From: Vibrio ruber DSM 16370 | Lineage (GTDB): Bacteria; Pseudomonadota; Gammaproteobacteria; Enterobacterales; Vibrionaceae | Assembly: GCF_900163965.1 (NCBI RefSeq) | Contig: NZ_FULE01000036.1 | Location: forward strand, 1 to 48,560 | Direction of reading: 5' to 3' | Length of the DNA: 48,560 nucleotides | Part shown: piece after piece, positions 6,247 to 15,777 of the stretch | How positions within the stretch are numbered: the stretch's first letter is position 1 | How the letters are laid out: each line of letters opens with the position of its first letter | The notes under the pieces: generated by a model | Told to the model about the DNA's origin: nothing | The model's database searches: none | Seen by the model: the letters and a program-made list of their open reading frames with translations, nothing else | Translations under genes and position numbers: made by a program

Positions 6247-8388
6247 ATGATTGATGCCAAATACAATAATCAAGCGCCGACATCTGCTGCTCCGGGTAAA
6301 AAAACACCCTTAGCATTGATGATCGCGCTCAGCTTTTCTGCCGCAGCAGTGGCAAGTGACGAAACCCAAACAACCCCAGCCGATGCAACTATGACTGTTC
6401 ATGGCCGGGCACTGTCACTTTACCGGGCACAAGAAACCGCCTTTGCAACCCGGACACCAACCGCGATTGATGATACACCGCAGTCGATTCAAGTGCTTCC
6501 CCGCCAGTTGATTGAAGATCAGGCGGCGCGGCAGATTACCGATTTGTACCGTTCAATGAGCGGTGTCAGCCAATACAACTACTCTTATGTGACGTTCCGT
6601 GGCTTCCGTCAGGATCATGTTTTATATGATGGTGTGCGGGGCGATCCGTTTGAAGGGCTGTCGATTCCACAGTTATTTAATATTGAGCGGGTAGAAGTAT
6701 TGAAAGGCCCTGCGGCTGCCGTGATGGGCAGTGGCGAGCCGGGTGGTACCATCAACTATACGACCAAAAAGCCGACTTATGCGACCAAGCGTCATGTGGC
6801 TGTGACCGGTGGCAATCAGGATTTCGCCAGTGCTCAGGTTGAGTTGTCCGGTTCTGCCAATGCCGAGCAGTCACAGCGTTATCGTCTCGGTATTTATCAG
6901 GATCATGAGAATCCTTACCGTCAAAATACCGATACCCGTAACCGTATCATCGATTTAGGTTACGAGTGGGATGCCGGAGACGATACCACGATTGGTCTGC
7001 AATATATCAATGTCACGCAACATATTGGCGGCGGCCGGATTCGTGGCATTCCGACTGATGACGACGGTAACTTTTTAGCCGCTCCGTCATGGAATGCTAA
7101 TGATGCCAGCGATTATCATGATCTGGAGGCGCAATTCTATCAGGTGCATATGAATCATAATGTTAATGACTGGCTCTCCGGTGATGTGACTTTCCGCTAT
7201 TTTGAAAATGAAGATACGCAGAAGTATCACGAATCGAGAAGCTTGAAAGATACCAACAGCGATGGCAGAAATGATACGGTAACCCGTGAATATCGGGATC
7301 AGTTGAGAACCAATAAAGCAGGCTCAGTGACTGCAAATCTGGTTGCTCAGCTAGACCAACATACCATTTTGTTCGGTGCGGATTATTATCGGCTGGACAA
7401 TGAATTCACCTATCATCGTGCCAAGCGTAAAGATGGTGTCTCGGATCGCAGTCTGACGAACCCCGACTACACACCGGATGATGTTTCATCCTATAAAAGC
7501 TCCCTCGCCAAGCATACCGATTCACGTGAAGAACGTTACGGTGCTTATCTTCAGGATCAATGGCAAATTACCGACGCGTGGAATGTGTTGTCAGGTGTTC
7601 GGCTGGACGGCTACCGCGATGAAGTGGTTGATGTGAAAAAACAGACTAAGGAACAGTATTCCGGGTCTGGTTTCTCTTATCGGGTTGGCTCGACGTATAA
7701 AATTAACACGCAATTTCACCCTTATGCGGTGATTGCAACCGGCTTTGTCCCTCAGGCTGCGGCCTCTCAGGCTTCTGATAATGGCGGACCGTTCGATCCG
7801 GAAGAGAGCCTGATGTATGAAACCGGGGTGAGAACTTACCTGTTTGATAACCGGGTGAATATGAATGTGGCGCTTTACCACATTACCAAGGAAAACGTAC
7901 TCCAGACCGACCCGAACGACAGCGATAAACAGGTGGCGTACGGCAAAGTTCGCAGTCAGGGCATCGAAGTCGATGTATTGGCTGACTTAACGGCGAACTG
8001 GGTTGCCAACTTGTCTTACGCGTATAACGATACGCTGGTCAAACAGGGGGATGAACAGTTCTCGAACCGCACGGTCGGCAAGCGTTTTGCGAACGCACCG
8101 CACAACCAACTGGGTTTGTGGACGCGCTATCATTTCCCCGCGATTGATTCATCGATTGGCTTCGGCGCGGATTATGTCAGTGAACAGCTCACACAAGATG
8201 CGCAAAAAGTGAAGTCTTTTACAGTGTACGATATGTCATGGCAGACGTTGTGGCATGACTGGAAATTCCAGTTAAATGTGAAGAACTTGTTTGATAAATC
8301 CTATGCGGTCAGTGGCTTTACCGAAGCAACCGGCTCGTTTGTCGGTGAGCGGCGGCGCGTTTACTTACAAGCGGATTATTCATTCTGA
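6247..8388 (+). CDS. TonB-dependent siderophore receptor
   Basis: A 713-residue outer-membrane receptor. The signal peptide has a late start (hydrophobic LALMIALSFSAAAVAS, about residues 22-37). A plug domain follows at ~65-180 with the family blocks DDTPQSIQVLPRQLIEDQ, FRGFRQDHVLYDGVR and IERVEVLKGPAAAVMGSGEPGGTINYTTKKP. The rest is the beta-barrel, ending in aromatic Phe (QADYSF). It lacks the extra N-terminal signalling domain of FecA, so no FecI/FecR-type signalling is expected. It imports a ferric siderophore using TonB energy. The fecBCDE-like genes downstream suggest a citrate-type or carboxylate siderophore such as vibrioferrin, but the ligand cannot be read from sequence. A Fur-like site precedes it and a terminator follows. 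Confidence 0.93.
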   Translation: MIDAKYNNQAPTSAAPGKKTPLALMIALSFSAAAVASDETQTTPADATMTVHGRALSLYRAQETAFATRTPTAIDDTPQSIQVLPRQLIEDQAARQITDLYRSMSGVSQYNYSYVTFRGFRQDHVLYDGVRGDPFEGLSIPQLFNIERVEVLKGPAAAVMGSGEPGGTINYTTKKPTYATKRHVAVTGGNQDFASAQVELSGSANAEQSQRYRLGIYQDHENPYRQNTDTRNRIIDLGYEWDAGDDTTIGLQYINVTQHIGGGRIRGIPTDDDGNFLAAPSWNANDASDYHDLEAQFYQVHMNHNVNDWLSGDVTFRYFENEDTQKYHESRSLKDTNSDGRNDTVTREYRDQLRTNKAGSVTANLVAQLDQHTILFGADYYRLDNEFTYHRAKRKDGVSDRSLTNPDYTPDDVSSYKSSLAKHTDSREERYGAYLQDQWQITDAWNVLSGVRLDGYRDEVVDVKKQTKEQYSGSGFSYRVGSTYKINTQFHPYAVIATGFVPQAAASQASDNGGPFDPEESLMYETGVRTYLFDNRVNMNVALYHITKENVLQTDPNDSDKQVAYGKVRSQGIEVDVLADLTANWVANLSYAYNDTLVKQGDEQFSNRTVGKRFANAPHNQLGLWTRYHFPAIDSSIGFGADYVSEQLTQDAQKVKSFTVYDMSWQTLWHDWKFQLNVKNLFDKSYAVSGFTEATGSFVGERRRVYLQADYSF

Positions 8389-8396
8389 TCTGTCTT

Positions 8397-8421
8397 GGCC
8401 CGGACTCTTCCGGGCCTTTTT
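8397..8421 (+). terminator. Rho-independent terminator after the receptor gene
   Basis: Perfect 8-bp stem GGCCCGGA/TCCGGGCC with a CTCT loop, followed by TTTTT. It begins 8 bp after the receptor stop and separates the receptor from the ABC transporter genes. Confidence 0.88.
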
Positions 8422-8515
8422 GTGTCGGTTTTGTATTGGCTTTTTGTAAAGGTAGTGCCGGATATGGCTGAGACAAACCGTTTCCTGCCGCTGGTGTTAT
8501 ATCTGAGTTTTTCGT

Positions 8516-8535
8516 AATATGAACAATTCTCATTT
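8516..8535. promoter_or_regulatory. Fur-box-like site upstream of the fecB-like gene
   Basis: AATATGAACAATTCTCATTT resembles the Fur box, with the right half AATTCTCATTT intact and the left half weaker. It lies 40-75 bp before the possible starts of the fecB-like gene and suggests a separate iron-controlled promoter for the transporter. Confidence 0.55.
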
Positions 8536-8574
8536 ATATAACTCAATGCTTTGATTTTTTTGGATGTCTTGAAC

Positions 8575-9483
8575 ATGCTGAAGTGCTTTATGCGACGTAT
8601 TGCTTTGCTACTCATACTCTCTTGTGGATTTGCTACATCGGCTCTGGCGGTGACGGTTCAGGATCAGCGAGGCACCTTTTCAATCGATTATATTCCGAAG
8701 CGAATTGTGGTACTGGAGTTCTCTTTTGCCGATGCATTGGCAGCCGTGCATGTTAGCCCCGTCGGGATTGCCGACGATAAAGATGCTGACCGGATACTCC
8801 CGGCTGTCCGCGCGCAATTTTCCGATTGGGTTTCGGTCGGAACACGTTCTCAGCCGTCACTGGAGATGATTGCCGAGCTTAAACCCGATCTGATTATTGC
8901 TGATGTGGATCGTCATGCTGCGGTGTATGACGCACTGAATAAAATTGCCCCGACCCTGATGTTACGTTCTCGGCGCGAGACTTATGCGGATAATCTCGCT
9001 GCCGCAGCGATCATCGGTGAGGTGGTCGGCAAAGCGCAGGCGATGCAGCAACGCTTAGATTTACATCAACAACGGATGGCGCAATATCGTCAGCAACTGC
9101 ACGCTTTGCAAGGCAAAACGTTACTATTTGGGGTCGCGCGGGAAAATGGCTTTTATGCCCATGCCAATGATGCCTACGCGGGTGGCGTGGCTCAGGCATT
9201 AGGGTTTACTTCGCCACCGGCTTTATATGATGACCGGGCCAGTCACCAGATTGGGCTGGAGCAGTTGTTGGCGATGAATCCGGATTATTTAATTATCGGA
9301 GACTATACCCCGAACAGTATTATCAATCGGTGGAAAAAGCAGCCCTTGTGGCAGATGTTAGGGGCTGTACGGGCGCATCATGTGCTTTCTGTCAGCGGTA
9401 ATCTCTGGTCACGCTGTCGGGGGATTCTGGCGGCTGAATATATGGCGAAAGATCTGCTTCAGTTGGTTCCGTTATCGTCATGA
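8575..9483 (+). CDS. fecB: FecB-like periplasmic iron-siderophore binding protein
   Basis: A 302-residue protein from the ATG at 8575. The ATG at 8590 is also plausible, and the frame is open to a TTG at 8551. The signal peptide ends near ATSALA, giving a mature start at VTVQDQRGTF. Blocks such as RIVVLE-SFADALAAV-VSP-GIADD-DA-RILP and VGTR-QPSLE match E. coli FecB closely as I recall it. The protein would capture the ferric chelate in the periplasm and pass it to the FecCD channel. The 4-bp overlap with fecC (ATGA) indicates translational coupling. The E. coli protein binds ferric dicitrate, while the V. parahaemolyticus homologue (PvuB) serves vibrioferrin, so the substrate is open. Confidence 0.88.
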   Translation: MLKCFMRRIALLLILSCGFATSALAVTVQDQRGTFSIDYIPKRIVVLEFSFADALAAVHVSPVGIADDKDADRILPAVRAQFSDWVSVGTRSQPSLEMIAELKPDLIIADVDRHAAVYDALNKIAPTLMLRSRRETYADNLAAAAIIGEVVGKAQAMQQRLDLHQQRMAQYRQQLHALQGKTLLFGVARENGFYAHANDAYAGGVAQALGFTSPPALYDDRASHQIGLEQLLAMNPDYLIIGDYTPNSIINRWKKQPLWQMLGAVRAHHVLSVSGNLWSRCRGILAAEYMAKDLLQLVPLSS

Positions 9484-10511
9484 GTCTTCCCCGTCGCGCT
9501 ATATTTCCCGGAACTGCTCACTCTTATATGTTGCGTATGATGCTGTTGTTGTGTCTGAGTGGTTTGATTTTGGTGCTCGGATGGTGGGGTTTATGCGCTT
9601 TTTCTGCGATTCCGATGTCACTCACGACCCCCTACGATGCGTTCTTCTCATCCCAGCCGCTGAGTATTGCTGAAACTGTGATTGTTGAAATTCGTCTGCC
9701 CAGAGTGATTGAAGCCCTATTGGTGGGCGCAGGGCTGGCGGTTGCCGGGCTGCTGATGCAGACGCTGACCCGCAATCCGCTTGCATCGCCGAGTCTGTTT
9801 GGTGTTAATGCCGGTGCTGCTTTGGGCGTTGCGCTGACATCAACCCTGTTTTTACAACAAGCCTATCTTAGCCAGCCAATTGCCGCCATTATCGGCGGTG
9901 CGCTGGCTTGGTCGATTGTCGTAATTCTTGGCGGAGCATGGCGAGTCGGGGCTGAGCGTAAACAGCTGGTTTTGGCTGGAATTGCAGTCTCAGCGTTGTG
10001 CGGTGCCATGACCAAAGCGATGGTGATTTTGGTGGAAGATCAAGCTACCGGTGTGATGACATGGCTTGCCGGGTCTTTTGCCAGTGTGAGCTGGCAGCAT
10101 GTGTTGCTGAGTTGGGCGCCGATATCGGGGGCACTGGTAGTGGCATGGGCTCTGGCTCCCAAACTCAATTTACTCGCGTTGGGAGATGAGCGGGCTAAAA
10201 GTCTCGGTGTCCGTCTGACATGGATTCGGGCGTTGAGCGGATTACTGGTTTTTATTATCGTCGGCGTGTGTGTCAGTGCCGTCGGTTCAATTGCGTTTGT
10301 CGGTTTGATTGTGCCGCATATGGCGCGGAAATTATTTGGTTATGATCTGCGCTGGTTGATGCCGGGCACGGCTTTGGTCGGAGCTACGCTGACGTTAAGC
10401 GCTGACATTTTTAGTCGCTGGGTGATTTTCCCCTCAGAAACACCAGCCGGTGCTGTACTGGCATTGATGGGTGCGCCTTGTTTTATCTATCTGGTCAGGA
10501 AAGAACGATGA
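9480..10511 (+). CDS. fecC: FecC-like iron-siderophore ABC transporter permease
   Basis: A 343-residue polytopic inner-membrane protein of the FecCD family. It has about nine to ten hydrophobic segments and family motifs RLPRVIEALLVGAGLAVAGLLMQ, NPLASPSLFGVNAGA and, near the end, GSIAFVGLIVPHMAR, the loop that contacts the ATPase. It overlaps fecB and fecD by ATGA at both ends, so the three are translated as a coupled unit. The N-terminus before the first helix is about 20 residues longer than usual; an internal ATG at 9528 would give the more typical length. Confidence 0.9.
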   Translation: MSLPRRAIFPGTAHSYMLRMMLLLCLSGLILVLGWWGLCAFSAIPMSLTTPYDAFFSSQPLSIAETVIVEIRLPRVIEALLVGAGLAVAGLLMQTLTRNPLASPSLFGVNAGAALGVALTSTLFLQQAYLSQPIAAIIGGALAWSIVVILGGAWRVGAERKQLVLAGIAVSALCGAMTKAMVILVEDQATGVMTWLAGSFASVSWQHVLLSWAPISGALVVAWALAPKLNLLALGDERAKSLGVRLTWIRALSGLLVFIIVGVCVSAVGSIAFVGLIVPHMARKLFGYDLRWLMPGTALVGATLTLSADIFSRWVIFPSETPAGAVLALMGAPCFIYLVRKER

Positions 10512-11470
10512 ATCATGGATTGAAGATGCCGCTGCTGTTGAGTGGGCTTATCGTCGCCAGTTTTGTCGTCAGCCTGAAATTCGGGGCGGTTGATCTCAGC
10601 TGGACGCAGCTATGGCAGGGCTTACACAATCAGGGGGCTTTTGCTTTTACCATTTATGAATACCGCTTTCCGCGCGCGATTGTGGCGATTGTGGTCGGGG
10701 CGATGTTAGCCACAGCCGGGGTGTTGATTCAGGGAGTGATTCGTAATCCGCTCGCGTCTCCCGATATTCTGGGTGTCAGCCACGGGGCAGGGTTGGCGGC
10801 TGTCGCGATGATGACACTGTTCCCGGCCGTCTCGGTTTTCTGGCTGCCATGGGCTGCGCTGGTCGGAGGGATTGTTGCAGCATTGCTTCTGGCGTTGTTG
10901 GTGCGGGGCAATCTGGCACCGGTGAAACTGGCGATAACCGGTGTGGCTCTTGCGGCGCTTTATGCCAGTGCGATTGATTTCATCATGCTGATTCATCCGT
11001 TAGATATCAACAATGCCTTACTCTGGCTGACCGGTAGTTTATGGGGAAGAAGCTGGGAACAAATTCAATTATTGTTGCCGTGGTGTGTACTACTGCCTGT
11101 GGTACTGGGGTTAAGTCATCCGCTCAATATTCTGGTATTAGGCGAACAACGGGCTACCAGCCTCGGGGTAACGGTCAGTCTGACGCGATTGATCGCGCTG
11201 GCAATCGCTGTTGGGTGGACATCAGCCGCGGTCGCGGTTTGCGGGCCGATTAGCTTTTTGGGGTTGATTGCACCGCATCTGGCGCGCCAACTGGTCGGCG
11301 GTAAGCATCAAATTTTGCTGCCGACAGGCATGTTAGTCGGGGCACTGATCTTACTGGTTGCAGATTTCACCTCGCGGGTGATTGATCCACCGATTGAACT
11401 TCCGGCCGGGATTCTGACCGCTGCAATCGGTGCGCCTTACTTTTTGTATTTATTAGTCAAAATGAGATAA
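10508..11470 (+). CDS. fecD: FecD-like iron-siderophore ABC transporter permease
   Basis: A 320-residue second permease subunit that pairs with the FecC-like protein to form the inner-membrane channel. The ATG at 10508 overlaps the fecC stop; the frame is open to 10478, but that part lies within fecC. Motifs include YRFPRAIVAIVVGAMLATAGVLIQ, NPLASPDILGVSHGAGL and GPISFLGLIAPHLARQLVG. It stops 2 bp before the ATPase gene. Confidence 0.91.
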   Translation: MNHGLKMPLLLSGLIVASFVVSLKFGAVDLSWTQLWQGLHNQGAFAFTIYEYRFPRAIVAIVVGAMLATAGVLIQGVIRNPLASPDILGVSHGAGLAAVAMMTLFPAVSVFWLPWAALVGGIVAALLLALLVRGNLAPVKLAITGVALAALYASAIDFIMLIHPLDINNALLWLTGSLWGRSWEQIQLLLPWCVLLPVVLGLSHPLNILVLGEQRATSLGVTVSLTRLIALAIAVGWTSAAVAVCGPISFLGLIAPHLARQLVGGKHQILLPTGMLVGALILLVADFTSRVIDPPIELPAGILTAAIGAPYFLYLLVKMR

Positions 11471-11472
11471 AG

Positions 11473-12240
11473 ATGGGACTGAAGACCGAAAATCTTGATG
11501 TCGGATACGGTGATACACCGATTGTTCAGCAGGTAAATTTGCAGATTTTGGAAGGCAAGGTTACCGCTTTACTCGGGCCGAATGGGTGTGGCAAATCAAC
11601 CCTTCTGAAAGCCTTGGTTCGTATTCTCACGCCGCAGTCAGGAATGGTTCAGTGGCAAGGCAAAGATATCCGTCATTACTCATCACAGGCAATTGCGCGG
11701 GTATTATCGCTGTTGCCTCAGTCTCAGGAGGTTCCGGAAGGCATCTTAGTTCGGGATGTGGTTGGCTATGGCCGTAGTCCTTATACCGGTTTCTGGGGGC
11801 AGCTAACACAGACCGATCAGCAGCAAGTCGAGCAAGCGATGCAGTTAACCGGGGTCACCGCCTTTGCCGAGCGAAAAATCGCTGAACTTTCCGGCGGTCA
11901 GTGTCAACGGGTCTGGTTAGCAATGACCTTGGCGCAGGATACGGATTATGTTTTTCTTGATGAGCCGACCACTTATCTTGATTTAAACCATCAGGTTGAA
12001 CTGATGAAACTGATGCGTCGTTTGAACCGGCAGGGGAAAACCGTCGTCACGGTGTTGCATGATATTAATCAGGCCTGTCGTTATTGTGATCATCTGATTG
12101 TGATGCAAGCCGGTAAGGTTGTGGCGCAAGGTGAACCGACAGAGATATTAACCACGCAGTTGCTGGCGGATGTCTTTGAGCTGGATGCGGAAATTCACCG
12201 GGATCCGATAGCGGGCACGCCGATGTGTGTGGTGAAGTAG
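11473..12240 (+). CDS. fecE: FecE-like iron-siderophore ABC transporter ATPase
   Basis: A 255-residue ATP-binding subunit that powers ferric-siderophore import. Walker A is GPNGCGKST (35-43), the ABC signature is LSGGQCQR, Walker B is VFLDEPT with the catalytic Glu, and the switch His follows in VTVLHDINQACRY. It is the last gene of the fecBCDE-like operon. Only a weak GGGC/GCCC hairpin with TTTT follows (about 12243-12259), so termination here is uncertain. Confidence 0.93.
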   Translation: MGLKTENLDVGYGDTPIVQQVNLQILEGKVTALLGPNGCGKSTLLKALVRILTPQSGMVQWQGKDIRHYSSQAIARVLSLLPQSQEVPEGILVRDVVGYGRSPYTGFWGQLTQTDQQQVEQAMQLTGVTAFAERKIAELSGGQCQRVWLAMTLAQDTDYVFLDEPTTYLDLNHQVELMKLMRRLNRQGKTVVTVLHDINQACRYCDHLIVMQAGKVVAQGEPTEILTTQLLADVFELDAEIHRDPIAGTPMCVVK

Positions 12241-12427
12241 GAGGGCTCTGCCCCGTTTTATTTGTCCACTACAGTCACGAATGGGAAGGACATGTCCAAA
12301 AAATCGTCATGTTGACGTAAGGATGCGCGATTCCCCCTGCTTTTTCCCGACTCTACAGCAGTATTACATGATCCCAACAGATAAGATCTTGCCCAACCGT
12401 TCTTGAAGATTCTGGTGAGGACATAAA

Positions 12428-13984
12428 ATGTGCAACCCCGTAATTGATCGTATTATTGAAGATTTATCCAATCAGGTAAGAATGCAACATATGGGGGGGA
12501 AAAGAAAAGATGGTCGCTCTAACCGCACCGAAATCAGCGCTGTCAATTTGCTCGGACAGCTCAAACCTCTGCTGAAGCAAAAGCTGACCTTATGTCAACA
12601 AGCGATCAGTAAACAAAACCTGTGTGACCTGAGAAACTCACAACGTCAAATCGACAGCATACAGTCGAAATTGCTGGCTTTGCAATTGCGCTACGAAACT
12701 GCTCAACAGCTGAAACAACTGTGCAACGCCATTAGCCGGGAGCTGCTTTGTGATGTATTGGTTTCCCAACGTGACGGTAGCCGCTTCGGATATCTTACCG
12801 GTTTGTCCGGTGGGGAAAACGGCGGTTTGGCCACCCGTACTAAACAAGGTTTTAGCGTATTTTCTACCCATAACGCCAATGTCATCATGATACCGATAAC
12901 AGGTATTGCGGACGCGGACCGATTGGGCGTGCCTACCGACGTTGCCCAAGCAGCGACGGCATTGGCGACTTTAGTACAGAATAATTTCAACACCGGATTA
13001 GATGACCTTAACTTGTGTGGCCACTTAAACGGAATTTCACAAGAAGTTTATGAGCACACGAACCAAGTCGATGTATATGGTCTGGTTCATGAACTGGGCA
13101 TGTACGACTATGCCATGACCATCATGGCGGCCTATAAATCACTATTTATCCCGCCTTCGGGTATGGGCCACTTACCTCCGTTTTTTATCGATCGTCAGAC
13201 TTGGGAGCCTTATCACGATGAGCAAGTGGGACTGGCCAGCCGCAGTCTAATCGTCGACGAAACCGGACATTCTCATTCCACGAGGGTCCGTATCAACCTC
13301 AATGAACTCAAAGAAACCCTGGTGGATTTTGCCCTGTTGGTCGCGGCGCTAGACCAAGGCAAGCCTGTCTACGGCTCTTGCCAGGGGGCCCATGTCGGTT
13401 GGTTGTTGGTCGGCGGTGAAATGGTCAAATGGAACAAGTACATCTTTACCAATGGTCTAACAGACAATGACCAATCGCAATTACAAGAACTTCCCAATCA
13501 AACCGTAATCAATGATCCACAATTGAATCCCGGGGCCAATACAGATCCGCAAGCAGGTAAAGTGACCAAAACTTTGGACATTGACAGCTACGGATCTGAT
13601 GAAAAGGTTGTGTTGTCTTACGGCGATAGTGAGCTAACAGCAGAAACCGACTTTGCCCACGCCACGGTAATGATCCACGATGATACTAGGCAACTGCTAC
13701 TTGAAGGCGTCCGAGTGTTGAAAATGCACCCATTACATACAGTGGCGCAGGACTTACTGCTCAACCCATTGAATAAAGCAAATAACGGTAGTAACCCAGT
13801 GTCGACAATTGCCAAAGACACAGCACTACGAACAGCGGCAACAGCGGTTGAACAGTTCAGTTACAACACATTGACTGGTACTCAAAGCCACCCGTTCAAG
13901 CATATCCATGATGAAAACTCGTTAAAATTCGTGTCAAAAGCACTGGGTAATCTTGGTGTTAAACTATACAAGTTGGTAGACTGA
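12428..13984 (+). CDS. Unknown 518-residue protein with amidotransferase-like Cys elbow
   Basis: I do not recognise this family. The gene has a good ribosome binding site (GTGAGGA, 6 bp before the ATG). Residues ~40-110 are helical and Gln/Leu rich, possibly coiled coil. From ~145 the protein looks globular. PVYGSCQGAHVGWLLVGGEM (313-332) resembles the nucleophile elbow of class I glutamine amidotransferases and C26 peptidases (G-x-C-x-G, Cys318, then GG), and KMHPLH (432-437) is placed where those enzymes carry the catalytic His. PPSGMGHLPPFFIDR (242-256) recalls the preceding Gly/Pro loop. No signal peptide or membrane segment is visible. It stands alone between the iron and glycerol loci. 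Enzymatic activity is a hypothesis. Confidence 0.7.
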   Translation: MCNPVIDRIIEDLSNQVRMQHMGGKRKDGRSNRTEISAVNLLGQLKPLLKQKLTLCQQAISKQNLCDLRNSQRQIDSIQSKLLALQLRYETAQQLKQLCNAISRELLCDVLVSQRDGSRFGYLTGLSGGENGGLATRTKQGFSVFSTHNANVIMIPITGIADADRLGVPTDVAQAATALATLVQNNFNTGLDDLNLCGHLNGISQEVYEHTNQVDVYGLVHELGMYDYAMTIMAAYKSLFIPPSGMGHLPPFFIDRQTWEPYHDEQVGLASRSLIVDETGHSHSTRVRINLNELKETLVDFALLVAALDQGKPVYGSCQGAHVGWLLVGGEMVKWNKYIFTNGLTDNDQSQLQELPNQTVINDPQLNPGANTDPQAGKVTKTLDIDSYGSDEKVVLSYGDSELTAETDFAHATVMIHDDTRQLLLEGVRVLKMHPLHTVAQDLLLNPLNKANNGSNPVSTIAKDTALRTAATAVEQFSYNTLTGTQSHPFKHIHDENSLKFVSKALGNLGVKLYKLVD

Positions 13985-14084
13985 CAAAGCGACTGAGCAC
14001 TCAACTTTACCGCTAAACCAGCGTAATGGAACAGGCTCAGGACAAAGGATTGATCACCTCCCTATTTTTATTGAACGCCAATAA

Positions 14085-14121
14085 AAAGCGCTAAGCCAGA
14101 TTGGCTTAGCGCTTTGCATAA
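14085..14121 (-). terminator. Rho-independent terminator after glpK
   Basis: Perfect 14-bp stem (AAAGCGCTAAGCCA/TGGCTTAGCGCTTT, 3-nt loop). On the minus strand it is followed by TTTTTAT, so it ends glpK. It may also stop readthrough from the plus-strand gene at 12428-13984. Confidence 0.9.
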
Positions 14122-14134
14122 TCGGTGTGTCTAA

Positions 14135-15649
14135 TTACTCTTCGTTATGCATCTCTGCCCAGCTTTGGGCGCATTTCACTGCGCGTTTCCAGCCTTTATA
14201 ACGACGTTGCCGTTTTTCTTCATCATGATGAGGGATGAAGGTGCGGTCAATCTCTGCTTTGTTTTTCAGTTCGTCCAGGCTATCCCAGAAACCGACGGCA
14301 AGGCCGGCAAGATAGGCGGCTCCCAAGGCGGTCACTTCAGTGACTTTGGGGCGCAGCACTTGTGTATCGAGTACGTCTGACTGGAACTGCATCAGGAAGT
14401 TATTGGCAACGGCACCACCGTCTACTCTCAGCCCGGCCAGCTTGATACCGGAGTCTGCCTGCATGGCATCAAGCACATCTCGGGTCTGGTAGGCGATACT
14501 TTCGAGTGTGGCTCGGATGATGTGGTTTGAATTGACGCCCCGGGTCAGGCCGACAATCGTGCCGCGGGCATAAGCATCCCAGTAAGGCGCACCAAGGCCG
14601 GTGAATGCCGGTACCACGTACACACCGTTTGCTGTGTCTTCTTTGGTGGCAAAGTATTCGGAGTCTCTGGCGTCGGAGATGAGTTTCAGTTCATCTCTGA
14701 GCCATTGAATCGCAGCGCCACCCATAAACACGGCACCTTCAAGTGCGTAAGCGGGTTCACCATTCGGGCCGCAGGCCAGTGTGGTCAGTAGGCCATTACT
14801 GGAGATCACTTTTTCCTGACCGGTATTCATCAACAGGAAGCAGCCGGTTCCATAGGTGTTCTTCGCTTGTCCTGCCTGAACACACATTTGCCCGTACAGT
14901 GCGGCTTGCTGGTCTCCGGCAATCCCGGCGATTGGAATCCGGGTTCCGCCTTTACCACCGATGTTGGTTTTACCGTAGACTTCCGAGGATTTTTTGACCT
15001 CCGGCATCATCGATAGCGGAATGCCAAATTCAGAAAGGATCTTCTCATCCCACTGCAAGGTGTTGATGTTGAAAAGCATCGTCCGGGATGCGTTGGTGTA
15101 GTCTGTGACATGGACGCGTCCTTGAGTCATTTTCCACACCAGCCAGGTATCGACAGTACCAAACAGCAGTTTGCCGGCTTCAGCATCTTCACGGGCACCT
15201 TCAACATTATCCAGAATCCATTTGATTTTTGTGCCGGAGAAATAGGGGTCGAGCAACAGCCCGGTATTTTCCCGGATATAAGATTCTAGTCCGCGTGCTT
15301 TGAGGGTTTCACAGATCTCAGCGGTTCGGCGGCATTGCCAGACAATGGCATTGTAGACCGGTTTACCGGTCTCTTTATCCCAGACTATCGTGGTTTCACG
15401 TTGGTTGGTAATCCCGATGGCTGCTACTTCATCACTGCGAATCCCAGCTTTACCAATTGCTTCGATTAATGTTGAACTCTGGGTTGCATAGATTTCCATC
15501 GGGTCATGTTCGACCCAGCCGGCTTCGGGATAAATTTGAGTAAATTCACGCTGAGATACACTGACGATATTGGCGTCATGGTCGAGTACGACGGCCCTTG
15601 AGCTGGTAGTCCCTTGATCAAGGGCAACGACATATTTTTGCTCAGTCAT
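14135..15649 (-). CDS. glpK: Glycerol kinase
   Basis: A 504-residue enzyme that phosphorylates glycerol to sn-glycerol 3-phosphate with ATP, trapping it in the cytoplasm. The FGGY-family N-terminus has the phosphate-binding motif [13 protein letters not shown]. Further family blocks are [31 protein letters not shown] and [13 protein letters not shown], and the C-terminal ATPase part has [10 protein letters not shown] and [19 protein letters not shown]. The length matches the E. coli enzyme. It lies 128 bp downstream of glpF on the same strand, the usual glpFK order. Confidence 0.97.
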   Translation of the reverse strand: MTEQKYVVALDQGTTSSRAVVLDHDANIVSVSQREFTQIYPEAGWVEHDPMEIYATQSSTLIEAIGKAGIRSDEVAAIGITNQRETTIVWDKETGKPVYNAIVWQCRRTAEICETLKARGLESYIRENTGLLLDPYFSGTKIKWILDNVEGAREDAEAGKLLFGTVDTWLVWKMTQGRVHVTDYTNASRTMLFNINTLQWDEKILSEFGIPLSMMPEVKKSSEVYGKTNIGGKGGTRIPIAGIAGDQQAALYGQMCVQAGQAKNTYGTGCFLLMNTGQEKVISSNGLLTTLACGPNGEPAYALEGAVFMGGAAIQWLRDELKLISDARDSEYFATKEDTANGVYVVPAFTGLGAPYWDAYARGTIVGLTRGVNSNHIIRATLESIAYQTRDVLDAMQADSGIKLAGLRVDGGAVANNFLMQFQSDVLDTQVLRPKVTEVTALGAAYLAGLAVGFWDSLDELKNKAEIDRTFIPHHDEEKRQRRYKGWKRAVKCAQSWAEMHNEE

Positions 15650-15777
15650 GGTTCATTCCTTCATCTTTTATTGTTTCATGTTTTATTAAGTCGCTGCTTA
15701 ACTTCTTTTTGTTGCTGTTGTTTGTTCTGTTGTTTGTTCTGTTGATTGTTGCGGCAATAGATGGTGATTCAGTGCAG
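15650..15777. other. glpF-glpK intergenic region with short direct repeats
   Basis: The minus-strand gap holds three near-copies of TTGTTCTGTTG-like sequence at about 15717-15750. No strong hairpin was found, so glpF and glpK are probably cotranscribed. Confidence 0.4.

Noticed and set aside
12241..12260. Strong terminator after the fecE-like gene
   Set aside because: The hairpin has only four G-C pairs with a 3-nt loop and an interrupted T-run, too weak to call.
15717..15750. Functional repeat or attenuator between glpF and glpK
   Set aside because: The TTGTTCTGTTG near-copies are short low-complexity sequence with no stem.
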